Origin: Plasmodiophora brassicae
Lineage: Eukaryota > Endomyxa > Phytomyxea > Plasmodiophorida > Plasmodiophoridae
Direction: 5' to 3'
DNA length: 64,000 bases
Assembly: GCA_039704465.1 (NCBI GenBank)
Contig: JASFAU010000019.1
Location: 558,001 to 622,000, forward strand
In this document: in pieces, positions 1 through 9,461 of the stretch
Layout: each line of letters starts with the position of its first letter
How positions within the stretch are numbered: the first letter of the stretch is position 1
Notes under the pieces: generated by a model
Database searches by the model: none
The model's input: the letters and a program-made list of their open reading frames with translations, nothing else
What the model was told of the DNA's origin: nothing
Made by a program: the position numbers and the translations under genes

Positions 1-632
1 AGCGAACGTAACGACGACTGGCGGCTGACGACGTACACCTCGAATGGGTCACCGTCCTTGTCGGGCTCGGAGAAGATCTTCTCGACACGCCCGTCATTGA
101 CGAACATGCTGTAGCGCCAGCTGCGCTTGCCGAATCCGAGGTGCGACTTGTCGCACAGGGCGCCAATCGCCTCCGAGAACTCGCCGTTGCCGTCGGGCAG
201 GATCGCCACATTGTCGATGCCCTGGTCCTTCAGCCACGCGTTGCAGACGAACGCGTCGTTAACGGTGATGCAGGCGACCTGGTCGACGCCCGCCTTCTTC
301 AGGTCGGGGATCAGCTCGGAGTACCGCGGCAGATGCGTGCTCGAGCACGTCGGCGTGAACGCACCCGGCAACTACACAAATTAGGTCGTGGGGCACCGAC
401 GCAGAGCAACCATGGGCGCACTCACGCCGAACAAGACGACCTTCTTGCCCTTGAACACCTTCTCGGCCGGCAGGTCCACCCACTGGCGGTCGACACGGGT
501 CTTGAACACGACATCGTACGGGACCTTATCGCCCTCCTTGATGGCCAGCGACGCGATCCAGGCCGACCGCCCGGCGACACGGCCGGGAACCCAGCGACTC
601 ACCCGGGAGAACTGCATCGCGGAACCCCCCAA
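1..632 (-). CDS. PRDX5: Peroxiredoxin-5 type thioredoxin-dependent peroxidase (3' end off window)
   Basis: This is an atypical 2-Cys peroxiredoxin (redoxin fold) that reduces hydrogen and alkyl peroxides. The second exon opens with [17 protein letters not shown], the PRX5 active-site block with the peroxidatic Cys in PTCS. Later motifs include the VNDAFV and GDPFEV regions. A 54-nt GT-AG intron (372-425, complement) separates the N-terminal exon, which carries the [11 protein letters not shown] strand, from the active-site exon. The start at 632, or the Met five codons later, gives an Arg-rich N-terminus that could be a mitochondrial presequence (inference). The extreme C-terminus is cut by the left window edge; a last short exon probably lies outside. 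The family assignment is firm; localisation is not. Confidence 0.9.
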
Positions 633-821
633 ACAGAATCCACAATGAGTTGTTCCCCACGGACTGCGCCGGCGCTGCAGTTCTGGCAGTGGCTGAGCTC
701 CCGGCGGCGACTGCTACAGTGGCGAAGGCTCTTAACACGTACCTTCGGAAACCATGTGGAGATATCCGGCAGTACACGGTGGGTCGATCGCCGGGCCACG
801 GCGCATCATCGCTGACGACGG

Positions 822-1220
822 ATGGCGGATGCGGGGACGATGTCGCTGGCGGCGGTTGTGACGATTCAGCGGGCGTTCCGGCGAAAACGGGAGCGCGCCC
901 GGGATCGGATACGGAAGAGCATTCGGCAGGTGCAGGAGAGCTGCGACGCGGACCTGGTGTCCAAGCTGATGTGCGGGAAGCCGCTACGGGGGAGCGTTCA
1001 CGACGAGATGCTGCAGAAGCAGGCGGACATCGTCGGCCAGCTACACAAGAAGCAGGCGTCGATGGACGACGTCCGAATGCGACGCCGGCACAGCAGCAAG
1101 GTCAACGCCGAGATCATTGCCGCGTACAGAGCCAAGACGAAGAGCGTCGTCAGCAACCAGCGCGACAAGCTGGAGGAGCACCTCCGAGCCAAGCTACTGA
1201 GCGCAGGGAAATCAACATGA
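822..1220 (+). CDS. Small IQ-motif protein, 132 aa
   Basis: This is a single-exon frame of 132 codons. Residues about 10-30 contain an IQ-type calmodulin-binding motif (VTIQRAFRRKRERA) followed by a charged, Arg/Lys/Glu-rich helical region with coiled-coil character to the end. No catalytic domain is visible. It sits in the short gap between the peroxiredoxin start and a convergent small gene. A role as a calmodulin-binding or cytoskeletal accessory protein is inference from the IQ motif only. The regular helical composition and clean start and stop support a real gene; the function is unknown. Confidence 0.55.
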   Translation: MADAGTMSLAAVVTIQRAFRRKRERARDRIRKSIRQVQESCDADLVSKLMCGKPLRGSVHDEMLQKQADIVGQLHKKQASMDDVRMRRRHSSKVNAEIIAAYRAKTKSVVSNQRDKLEEHLRAKLLSAGKST

Positions 1221-1250
1221 AGGTGTGTAGGTGATGGGTTTATCGATGTG

Positions 1251-1511
1251 CTACGCGCTCTTGGCAGTGTCCTGAGCGGGTGTCTCCACGATCTTGTCGA
1301 GCGACGGCCGGAACGGCGTCGTTGCATCCAGGTCGAGCACCTGGAACACCGGCGACGGGTCGGCAGCGTCGACGGCCTTGTCCAGCGAACGCGATCGCGT
1401 CATTGCGGCGTCGAGGACGGCGAGCGCTGCGACCACAGGTGACGCCGGAGGAGGCGACACCGGCGTACGGGCGGGCGATCCGGAAGCCGGCGCCGACGTG
1501 TCAATGTTCAT
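1251..1511 (-). CDS. Hypothetical protein, 86 aa
   Basis: The frame starts MNIDTSAPASG and encodes a Pro/Ser/Ala-rich first half, then a more ordered acidic C-terminal half containing VFQVLDLDATTPF and LDKIVET. It is convergent with the IQ-motif gene, with about 30 bp between the stops. I recognise no family. The frame stays open upstream of the chosen Met, so an earlier start or an upstream exon is possible. In a genome this GC-rich, a short open frame is weak evidence, so confidence is modest. Confidence 0.4.
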   Translation of the reverse strand: MNIDTSAPASGSPARTPVSPPPASPVVAALAVLDAAMTRSRSLDKAVDAADPSPVFQVLDLDATTPFRPSLDKIVETPAQDTAKSA

Positions 1512-1832
1512 CGTGTCGTGTCGTGTGGGGCTGTTCCAATCGTCGGGCGTGATAACGGCGGGCGAACGTAAATTACTGGAATGACGCCAGCAGCGAGATC
1601 GACAGCGAGTGTGCATCGACCCTTAGCCGGTGAGTCATACTGGGCGAGCCCAACCGCCCGCAGTGCAGCGTCAACGCGAATCAGACGATGAATCAACAGG
1701 GCGCTGAGCCCCCACACTGAGCGCCATGGACGCCTGCCTCGGTTCCGGCGGGAGCGAGACTCGTCCGATTCGTTACACAGTGGATACCGGATGCTCTTGC
1801 CGACACACAGCGACGGTGGAAGCGGGGCGCGA

Positions 1833-2219
1833 ATGGACGGGCCGACGTTCGAGCAGTGGAACGAGGCGGCGGCCGCGTTCAACGACGAGTTCCAGAAGTC
1901 GGCCTCGATGGGCAACGCGACGCGCGCCGCCCGGGACTACTTCGCGTCGCAGGGGTTCGCCAACCCGCACGCGTACTCGAACAGGATCCTGGAGACCTGC
2001 CAGCAGAGGGTCTACCCACCGGGCGTGCCGCCGATCCCCGTTGGCGTCGTCGCACCGGCTGGACCAACGTCTGGCGGGAGCCGTGCCGCCGGCGGCGGTG
2101 GGCCCGACGCAATGGGACAAGGGCCGGCGCAGGTGGGCAAACCGGGCGGGTCAGTGGCGGCGCCCAGCGCGGACGTCGTGAGGGAGGCGGACGAGGAGCG
2201 CGATGTTGGCCAGCAGTGA
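1833..2219 (+). CDS. Hypothetical protein, about 128 aa
   Basis: The chosen start is MDGPTFEQWNEAAAAFN; an in-frame Met 14 codons upstream (1791) is the alternative. The first 70 residues look like an ordered helical domain rich in aromatic and charged residues (FNDEFQKSASMGNATRAARDYF). The rest is Gly/Pro/Ala-rich and probably disordered. No known domain was recognised. It converges on the NAA40 gene, with only 34 bp between stops, the same tight packing seen across the window. Confidence 0.5.
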   Translation: MDGPTFEQWNEAAAAFNDEFQKSASMGNATRAARDYFASQGFANPHAYSNRILETCQQRVYPPGVPPIPVGVVAPAGPTSGGSRAAGGGGPDAMGQGPAQVGKPGGSVAAPSADVVREADEERDVGQQ

Positions 2220-2253
2220 CACGCAATACACACCATCTGGGTCGTCGTACAGG

Positions 2254-3063
2254 TTACCCCGTTTTAGGCAATAGCTTGCACAGGATCTGGTAGCCTCGCT
2301 CGCAGACCATGTTGCACAGCGACGGATCGCTGGCGTCCTTGATGTACCTGTCGCACGACGAAGCACGTTCAGCGCGCGACGTTAACACGGGGGTGAACCG
2401 ACGCCCGTCGACGTACTTCAGACGCCGATACAGCCCGAGCGCCTTCTCGTTCGTGTCGAAGACAGTCAGCACGACCTTGTCCAGGCCGAACAGACAGCCG
2501 GACAGCTCAACGACCTGCATCAGCAGCTGACGCAGCGTCAGGGTTTCGCCGCAAGATCAGACGTGAACGATCGATACCTTGCCGAGGCCAATGCCCTGGA
2601 ATTCGCGGTCGACCTGGACCTCGTAGACGTACACCTGGGCAGCACCGTCCTCGTTCTCGAATCGTAGGTGTGCGAACCCGACGTCCCTGTCCTCACGGTC
2701 CGCATCCCCAGCCAGGCGCACGAATACATAACGCGCAGGGCTCTCCTCCATCTCCAACCGCTTCCGGTAATCGTTCCACTTCCATTCGCCACCACCTGCC
2801 AGGCATCAGAAACCCTGACGGGTGTTCAAGCGCGCGAGCGAACATTTGTCGTATTGGTCCTTCATGTTGGCGCGCGTCAGGCGGAACGCCCAGTCCATGC
2901 GGTCGCGGTCGACGTCGCCGACGTGCCAGTACGACAGGCGGAAGCAGCGCCCGGCGCGTCGCACGGTGGAGAACGCCGCCATCCGGTCGAACACATCGCG
3001 CGCCGCCTGCGCCTGCGCCACCCGGTCCGCCGCCGTGCGCGCCCGGCGCACCCCGCCCATCAT
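2254..3063 (-). CDS. NAA40: N-alpha-acetyltransferase 40 (histone H4/H2A N-terminal acetyltransferase)
   Basis: NAA40 (Nat4) transfers acetyl from acetyl-CoA to the N-terminus of histones H4 and H2A. Three exons join with GT-AG introns at 2796-2843 (48 nt) and 2527-2577 (51 nt), giving 236 aa, essentially the length of the human protein. Landmarks in order: a LSYWHVGDVDRDRMDWAF block with WAFRLTRANM, a GEWKWNDYRKR region, the EVQV strand followed by the acetyl-CoA loop FQGIGLGK, and a Cys-containing C-terminus ending RGYQILCKLL. The donor after YDKC was chosen because it restores the EWKWND frame. The enzyme should act in the nucleus and cytoplasm, as the family does. Confidence 0.85.
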
Positions 3064-3106
3064 CGCGTTTGCAGCTCGGACTGTCGCGTAACGCCCGCCG
3101 GTCGCT

Positions 3107-3253
3107 GCACTTGCAGCGCGCGCGGCAGCGGCTCACTGTGCACGGCCCGGCGGGTCGCGCGGCACTGCAGCTCCGCAACTGCACTTGCAGCGCGCGGCAG
3201 CGGCTCACTGTGCACGGCCCGGCGGGTCGCGCTGGCACTGCAGCTGCGCAACA
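3107..3253. repeat. Two tandem copies of a ~74-bp GC-rich unit
   Basis: Two nearly identical head-to-tail units (3107-3180 and 3181-3253) share the core CGGCAGCGGCTCACTGTGCA and differ by a few substitutions and short indels. They lie in the intergenic region between the divergent NAA40 start (3063) and the membrane-protein start (3430). No coding role is evident. They could be a duplicated promoter element or a neutral slippage product. Confidence 0.8.
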
Positions 3254-3429
3254 ATCAGGACCCCCGTGTCAACAATGTGCAGCATACTGCGTTAGTGTCT
3301 GCAGCAGTCCCGGTCGTTCTGCGCAGCTGCAGACAGACCTGGCGGCCCAGATTCTCTCTGCTCAGGTCGATAATATCCTGTTCGGCGTCAGCCACCCACC
3401 GCGCCGACGTGGAAGCAATATCGCAATCC

Positions 3430-5024
3430 ATGGGCGCCTCGTCACCATGGGTGCACCTGGCGTTGTGGATCACGGCGGCCGCGTCGTGCTCGTCGGCTCG
3501 ACTGACGACCCGCCCCATCGCCAACACGACGGGGTGCCTCGGCTCCGCGTCCTGCGCTACCGACCAGGTATCCGGCGTTGTTGCCGTTGCGCACGGGACG
3601 TCCATCGCTACAACAGTCATCGTTCCAAGTAAGCACCGCATCGGGCAACCGTCCAGCACCAGGTTTCCTGACTCCCCCTGTTAGCGTCGTCGTTAACGTC
3701 GTTCGTGTCGTCGACGCATCCAGGATCGACGACGACGACCTCGGTGCTGGTAGCAGCCAGCAGCCTGTGGCACCTGATCGACTACGTCCAAGGCGCTGTT
3801 GTGCTGGCGTCGTTCAACGTGACGTTGCCGTCGCAGTACCGCATGTCGATCACGGAAATGGGATGGATAACGGGCATGCAGACGCCGATGCTCGCGTCGT
3901 CACTAGCCACCATGACGCGATCCGTCCGACTATCGACCGGCTCGTCCGCCTCGTTCCCGCAAGGCGAGCACTCGTACCCGCTGAACTGGATCGCTAACGA
4001 CATGCAGATCGACGCCCAGAACGTCTGCTTCTACGTCGTCCTTCTCAACTGTTTCGTGCTGATCTTCGCGTTCGCCGGCATCGTCGTCTGGCGGGTGTCC
4101 CTGCTGCTGGCGACGTCCCTGCTGGGGCCCAGGCCGCTCGCAACCAAGATTCGTCAGTACCACATGTCGCTGGTACCGTTGTCGTCCGCCTTGCTGGAAT
4201 GGGCGTTCCGCATCGAGTTGTTCTTCTTCCAGCCGGTGCTGCTGTCCTGTGGCCTGCACGTCCAGTACACGGACGACAGCATCGGCGTGCAGACGCTCTG
4301 CTACTTCATGATCATCAACATGTCGACGATGTTCATCGCGTTCGTCTACTACTCGATCGCGCACAACGGGTCGCATGCGGCCCTGGTCCCCGCGTTGATC
4401 ACCGACTATCGCGATGGGGCCAGCTACTTCCTCGTCGTCAAAGTCGTCTGCAAGGGCCTGGACGCGTTGCTGACCTGCCTGCTGACAAGGTACCCGGTCA
4501 CGCAGGTGTACACTTCGTTCGGCGTTCGGATGGTGTACGCGTTGCTGTTCAGCTGGTACCGCCCGATGAGGGAGAAGGTCGACACGTACGTCGGCGTGCC
4601 GATCGTCTGGGCGAACTGCGCCAACGTCATGGTCATATCCCTGTTCCTGGAGACGTCGTCGTCGAATGGTAAACTGGAGGAGATCGCCACCGATGCGATC
4701 ATCGTCCACATCATCATCATCATCACGCTGCTCGTCATCCGGTCGGTATACGCCGTCTGGAGCCTGAACGTCTGGATCCGATCCATCCAGATCGAGCGAT
4801 TCGCCAAGGAACCCAGCAAGCCGATGCACATGGCCACGATGCCCGTTGGCGGGCACAACACCACCGGGACGCGTGCGCAGATCATGCCCACGATCCAGAC
4901 CGCCACCACGATGCAAACGCACGCCACGATGACCCAGTTCTCCAACGCAACGCTTTACCAACCCGTCGGTGCCACGTACGGCGAGCCTCCGACCCTGCCC
5001 AAGACGCACAAGTCGTTCAACTAA
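3430..5024 (+). CDS. Polytopic membrane protein with secreted N-terminus, TRP/FLC-like membrane core (512 aa)
   Basis: Two exons (3430-3628, 3685-5024) join through a 56-nt intron to 512 aa. The N-terminus has a signal-peptide-like segment (MGASSPWVHLALWITAAASC), then a short Ser/Thr-rich ectodomain with a CLGSASC motif. The rest is a multispanning core of about seven hydrophobic helices. It begins with LWHLIDYVQGAVVL followed by FNVTLPSQY and the GWITGM region, which resembles the first helix and loop of fungal FLC/TRP-like domains. It includes FYVVLLNCFVLIFAFAGIVV and VHIIIIITLLVIRSVYAVW, and ends in a Thr/Met-rich cytoplasmic tail. The TRP-like match is by pattern only. Such cores often terminate large surface proteins in protists. 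Confidence 0.75.
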
Positions 5025-5340
5025 CCGCCTGCTGCGGTTGCCGCGTACAAACTCGCGCCAGGATTAAACGCCCGAATAGGCAATCAATTCGCAGACGTCA
5101 CCTTCCAGGCGAGCTGTCTGCAGTCGCCACCTGCAGCCGGGCGCGCTCCTGGATTAAACGCCGCCCTCAATAATCATCGTAATACGCAGCTGAAACTGCA
5201 TGGCCAGTGCGCGCGGCCTGACTGCTGCAGAACCATTTCGAGCAGAGTCAGCGTCACCGCCAGGATTAGAATAGCTCGTGGCGGACTACTTGGCGCGAAG
5301 CAGGACGGCGGGAGGGAGGGACGCTGTTGTACTGCCGAGC

Positions 5341-7674
5341 ATGTTGCGGACGCAGGTACCGTTGCTGGTCGTCGCCGTCGCGGTGGCGGTATCGGCGCGG
5401 GGCGACGATGCCAACGATCTGTTCGCGGCGATTCAGGCCGGCAATGTCGAGCGCGTTCGCGCCATCTGCGACGGGGACGCCCGGTGGGCGACCTGGACGG
5501 ACCCGACGGGCCGGCATCCCCCGTTCCAGGCGGCACTGGCGCGGCTGGTCGCTGCTGATCACGCCGGCCGGATGTACAAACGACTGGACGTCATCAGTCG
5601 GTACTTCGCGCAGCGTCCGGGCTCGAATGTGAACCTGCTTGTCTACGGTGTCGATGACTGGAATTCCGAAGGCGGGATACCTCCTGTGCACGTCGCAGCA
5701 GCCTGGGGCACACCAGACCTTCTTCGGGACGTTATCAATCGAGATCCGTCGCCTATCAACGATCTGCACATGGGATTGACTGCCCTGGACTACTGCTCCT
5801 TCATGATGATGATGATGAAGGAGAACAGCGTGCCGGTAATGGATCGCTTGCGCACCAACCGAAACCTGTTGATGTTTGAGAAAGCTGCTGACATCTGGGC
5901 CAGCGACCTGCCTCTGACGTTCCTCTTCTCGTCATCCGTTGACGTGACGATGATGTACCTGCACCGGTCGAGTGATAGGAAGCAGCTTCTTGACCTTCGC
6001 TTCATGGTGATGTACCAGATTCCCGTTGAATCTAGGAAGAACGGGTTGAACGCCCTGTTGACTGCCGTTATGTCCGGGAACGATGACGTTGCCATGGCCC
6101 TGATTGATGCCGGGGCCGACGTCACAGCCAGCGGCAGCGTTCACCCTCTTGCTGGACGCCTACTCGTCCTAAACGCTGCCATCTACAATGGCCTATCACT
6201 CAGCCTTATTCGCAAGCTGGTCTCCCATCCCGACATCCGCATCAACCTGCCGGATGCTCAAGGGCACACGCCGTTGGACATTGCCATAAAACTTGCCGGG
6301 TCGTCCAAGCACGCGAGTCAGCACTATCTGGGCATTGTGGGCCTGCTTCTAGATCATGGCGCCAACGCCCCCGACCGTATGCAGTACCTGGAGGGGTCCA
6401 ACCATCCTCCAGGAATCGCTGATCACCTCTTGCGGCTGTTGACGTCCCGGGCGCCAGTACCTGATTATGTCAGAGCTTCTCCCCGCCCGGCGCTGTTTGA
6501 GGCGGTCGAGGCGTGCGACCTCGGTCGCGTCCGACAGATCTGTGAACAGTTCCCGTACTGGCATGCCTGGACATTTGACCATGGTCGTTCCGCATTCGAT
6601 ATCGTGCACGGTAACCTTCACGCAGCAGCCGAAGGCAGCGATCAGCAGCGATGGGCAGAACTGGCTGTGTACCTGATCGAAGCATCCCCTCACCCTGATC
6701 CCAGGTCGCTTCACGTCGTGGCTCGCCACGGTACCCAGGACCTGGTTAAATCACTCGCGAGCAAGAACCCCGCCCTCGTCAACCGTGTCGACTCGTATGG
6801 AATGACGCCGCTGTCGTGGTGTTCCTGGGAGCTCTACTGGAACGTACGCGATGCACACCGCCTCCGCCCTATTCGCGACACCTTAATTCATGACCTCGGG
6901 GCTGGAATCGACGCGGTGTCGTTCATCGTGGCGGTTGATGTGGATGTCACAGAGGCATACCTGGCGGAAAACGCCTCTGGAATCAACACCGCTATCAGCG
7001 CCGCCGCTCACAAGTCGCTGGTCCCGCATCTGGCGCCTGCTGGAGGCCCGGGGTATACAGCCCTGCACATGGTCCTCCTCGGGCCATCGGCTCGCAAGGA
7101 AGAAGCCGCCCTGTTCCTGGTTGACCAAGGCGCCAACCTGTCCATCGTGGATGATCGCGGTCGCACGCCCCTGCATTTAGCCAGCCGTGTCGGACTGGAT
7201 GCCGTTGTCGAACGCATCCTGTCGAGGGCGGATGTGTCGAACTTGGACGTTAACGCGCGTGACGGTGGCGAAATGACGCCTTTGCTGCACGACTACCATG
7301 GCAAGTGGGTTAAGACGCCTGGATCAAACCGAAGCCGTGCTCTGGTCACAATCAGGCGTGTCGGAGTCACTGCTGCTGCTGTCGCCTCATCGGTCATTGC
7401 CAGTTTGGTATATTCCAACCGCTGCAACCGCCACGAGAGTCGTCTGGACTATCGACACCTATTGTGGAGGAATGGAAAGGGTGTCGTCGCCGTAGCCGCA
7501 GCGGCTGCCACGGTCGCGTTGGCGTCGAATGCCATCGGCCACCACACCTCGGATGTCCTCCAGTCCGGGCCCGGTCCTGCGACATCCGCTCAGTCCAATG
7601 TCAACCACACCCATGGTTTAGCGTCCACTCTTCTGTGCACGGTTATTGCAGCATTGGCTATGGCGGTGATGTAA
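5341..7674 (+). CDS. Secretory ankyrin-repeat membrane protein (777 aa), paralogue of 19167-22010
   Basis: This is a single long exon. The start at 5341 gives a clear signal peptide (MLRTQVPLLVVAVAVAVSA). The body contains degenerate and canonical ankyrin repeats, for example DDRGRTPLHLASRVG near residue 600. It also has two copies of a distinctive module, RVRAICDGDARWATWTDP near residue 40 and RVRQICEQFPYWHAW near residue 400, each followed by a PF/AFD helix. A TPLSWCSWELYWN segment is shared with the paralogue. The C-terminus has three h hydrophobic stretches; the last reaches the stop codon (LLCTVIAALAMAVM) and could be a membrane helix or a GPI-type signal. Ankyrin proteins normally act in the cytosol or nucleus, so a secretory ankyrin protein is unusual. 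The function is unknown. Confidence 0.8.
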   Translation: MLRTQVPLLVVAVAVAVSARGDDANDLFAAIQAGNVERVRAICDGDARWATWTDPTGRHPPFQAALARLVAADHAGRMYKRLDVISRYFAQRPGSNVNLLVYGVDDWNSEGGIPPVHVAAAWGTPDLLRDVINRDPSPINDLHMGLTALDYCSFMMMMMKENSVPVMDRLRTNRNLLMFEKAADIWASDLPLTFLFSSSVDVTMMYLHRSSDRKQLLDLRFMVMYQIPVESRKNGLNALLTAVMSGNDDVAMALIDAGADVTASGSVHPLAGRLLVLNAAIYNGLSLSLIRKLVSHPDIRINLPDAQGHTPLDIAIKLAGSSKHASQHYLGIVGLLLDHGANAPDRMQYLEGSNHPPGIADHLLRLLTSRAPVPDYVRASPRPALFEAVEACDLGRVRQICEQFPYWHAWTFDHGRSAFDIVHGNLHAAAEGSDQQRWAELAVYLIEASPHPDPRSLHVVARHGTQDLVKSLASKNPALVNRVDSYGMTPLSWCSWELYWNVRDAHRLRPIRDTLIHDLGAGIDAVSFIVAVDVDVTEAYLAENASGINTAISAAAHKSLVPHLAPAGGPGYTALHMVLLGPSARKEEAALFLVDQGANLSIVDDRGRTPLHLASRVGLDAVVERILSRADVSNLDVNARDGGEMTPLLHDYHGKWVKTPGSNRSRALVTIRRVGVTAAAVASSVIASLVYSNRCNRHESRLDYRHLLWRNGKGVVAVAAAAATVALASNAIGHHTSDVLQSGPGPATSAQSNVNHTHGLASTLLCTVIAALAMAVM

Positions 7675-8139
7675 CCTATATCTGCAGTCAATACAACGAA
7701 ACATAAACGGATGATCAGTACCACTCGATCGATGCAGGCGAGGCGCGCAGGTTTAATCTTACGAGTATGACTCGAGTCGGCCTCTAAACGAGTCAGACTC
7801 TAGTTGAATGAATAGTGGAGACCACGGCGAGCTTTCATGATGTGGATCGCAGGATCCGATCGCGCAATGATTGGCTGCTAGGATCTCCCTCGCCGTCACG
7901 GGCTGGAAGATGAACGGAGCTGACTTGCAACAGTACATGCTTGGCATGATGTTGCCGTCCCGGCCCCCAGAATCAAGTTCATATATATGGTACGCGAGCA
8001 TCTCCAATGACGAGCCACTGTTGGCCCCCCTCCAATTCAGGGTAGCGTTGCACCTTCTCCACCTTATTGGAGGAGGGCCCACTCGGGCGTTCGCCTGTCG
8101 ACCTGGTTGTGCGGCACGACATTGATCGGGAACGGCTCC
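7675..8139. other. Intergenic region, no supported gene
   Basis: This stretch lies between the ankyrin gene stop and the left arm of the inverted duplication. It is less GC-rich than the neighbouring genes. A 107-codon open frame on the complement (7759-8082) has no recognisable domain, start context or homologous copy beside the right arm. I do not call it as a gene. Confidence 0.5.
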
Positions 8140-8345
8140 GTTGCTCTGGGACTCTGTGTGAAAAAGGGGGGCTGATGAACCGAGGGCCTGAATTGCTCTA
8201 CAACGATGGCGGGGCGAGCGGACGTCGTCGTCAAGGATGGGATGGGGATGAAAACGGCATTTTCGTATTGGCTCGGTATGGAGCTCAACGGCGCGATAGC
8301 CGCATCGTTCATCACTGCCATAAGCTGTATGGTTGCGCGTGCATA

Positions 8346-8723
8346 ATGGCCGAACCGTATATTTGGGCGGTGCTCATCCTTCTTTGCACAGTCATCGTCA
8401 TCGCGATCGGGACGTGGATTTGTTGTTGTCTTAACAGGAGGCAGCACCGCGAGGAGCTCCACGTTCGCCGCCAGGAGCTCCTCGTTTCGCCGCGAGGAAC
8501 GGCTGGTGCAACTGCTGGCTGTATCTCCGGCGCAACCTTGCCAGAGGACGCCAAGGCGCAGTTGGCCAGTCAGGTGGCAACGTTGGTATTGCCCAGCGAG
8601 GGTACGCTGTCCAGGAACTGCAAAGAGCCAGGAACCGGACTGAATGCGTTTCTTTCAATAGCTAGACTAGTCCCGGGATCAGAAAGACGCCTCAAATTAT
8701 ACGCTAATGCATTTCTGATGTAG
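8346..8723 (+). CDS. Small single-pass membrane protein, left palindrome copy (125 aa)
   Basis: The frame starts MAEPYIWAVLILLCTVIV, placing one hydrophobic helix near the N-terminus, then ICCCLNRR, a Cys/Arg juxtamembrane motif, and a charged helix. Compared with the right-arm copy, a one-base insertion after the ELLV codons and a two-base insertion about 40 nt later replace roughly 14 residues of the charged helix. The original frame then resumes at SGATLPEDAKAQ. Near the 3' end it also carries a short insertion (LNAFLSIA). The function is unknown; topology is inferred from hydrophobicity. Confidence 0.55.
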   Translation: MAEPYIWAVLILLCTVIVIAIGTWICCCLNRRQHREELHVRRQELLVSPRGTAGATAGCISGATLPEDAKAQLASQVATLVLPSEGTLSRNCKEPGTGLNAFLSIARLVPGSERRLKLYANAFLM

Positions 8724-8793
8724 TGTACTTTCTAAGTGATGCAACAGAGGCTGGGAATGTGATCTACGAGTACCTACCTACTCTGTTGCATCA

Positions 8794-9153
8794 CTACATC
8801 AGAAATGCATTAGCGTAAAATTTGAGGCGTCTTTCTGATCCCGGGACTAGTCTATGGAAAGGTCCGGTTCCTGGCTCTTTGCAGTTCCTGGACAGCATAC
8901 CCTCGCTGGGCAATACCAACGTTGCCACCTGACTGGCCAACTGCGCCTTGGCGTCCTCTGGCAAGGTTGCGCCGGATACAGCCAGCAGATGCACCAGCCG
9001 TTCCTCGCGGCGAACGAGGAGCTCCTGGCGGCGAACGTGGAGCTCCTCGCGGTGCTGCCTCCTGTTAAGACAACAACAAATCCACGTCCCGATCGCGATG
9101 ACGATGACTGTGCAAAGAAGGATGAGCACCGCCCAAATATACGGTTCGGCCAT
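8794..9153 (-). CDS. Small single-pass membrane protein, right palindrome copy (119 aa)
   Basis: This is the inverted partner of the copy at 8346-8723. It has the same MAEPYIWAVLILLCTVIV membrane helix and Cys/Arg juxtamembrane motif. An uninterrupted charged heptad-like helix (HREELHVRRQELLVRREERL) follows, then the shared SGATLPEDAKAQ and ERRLKFYANAFLM tail. Its helix is regular and continuous, so this is more likely the ancestral form. The open frame extends further upstream on this strand, but the Met at 9153 directly precedes the membrane helix in both copies. No known family was recognised. Confidence 0.6.
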   Translation of the reverse strand: MAEPYIWAVLILLCTVIVIAIGTWICCCLNRRQHREELHVRRQELLVRREERLVHLLAVSGATLPEDAKAQLASQVATLVLPSEGMLSRNCKEPGTGPFHRLVPGSERRLKFYANAFLM

Positions 9154-9461
9154 TATGCACGCGCAACCATACAGCTTATGGCAGTGATGAACGATGCGGC
9201 TATCGCGCCGTTGAGCTCCATACCGAGCCAATACGAAAATGCCGTTTTCATCCCCATCCCATCCTTGACGACGACGTCGCCTCGCCCCGCCATCGTTGTA
9301 GAGCAATTCAGGCCCTCGGTTCAGCCCCCCTTTTTCACACAGAGTCCCAGAGCAACTGGGCACGGACTCCACGGACTGCAGCGGACTGCACGGCATCGTT
9401 CCGAACCACGCCGTGCAGTCGTACGACTGTCGACCTTAAAAAGCGCGCGAAAAAGCAACGG

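Larger units (their letters stand above)
8140..9356. repeat. 1.2-kb inverted duplication (palindrome) with a 31-bp centre
   Basis: The left arm (8140-8749) and right arm (8781-9356) are near-identical reverse complements; the right arm is shorter by several small indels. The inner ends are GTGATGCAACAGAG and its complement; the outer ends are GTTGCTCTGGGACTC and its complement. The spacer is 8750-8780. Each arm carries a full copy of a small membrane-protein gene, transcribed toward the centre. Sequence identity stops abruptly just outside both arms. Confidence 0.9.

Noticed and set aside
3255..3659. 134-codon open frame on the complement
   Set aside because: It is antisense to the signal-peptide exon of the 3430-5024 gene; once the 56-nt intron at 3629-3684 is recognised there is no need for it.
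3930..5009. 359-codon open frame on the complement
   Set aside because: It lies opposite the membrane protein at 3430-5024, which has a signal peptide, helices and a well-formed intron. The antisense product is an Asp/Arg/His-rich shadow.
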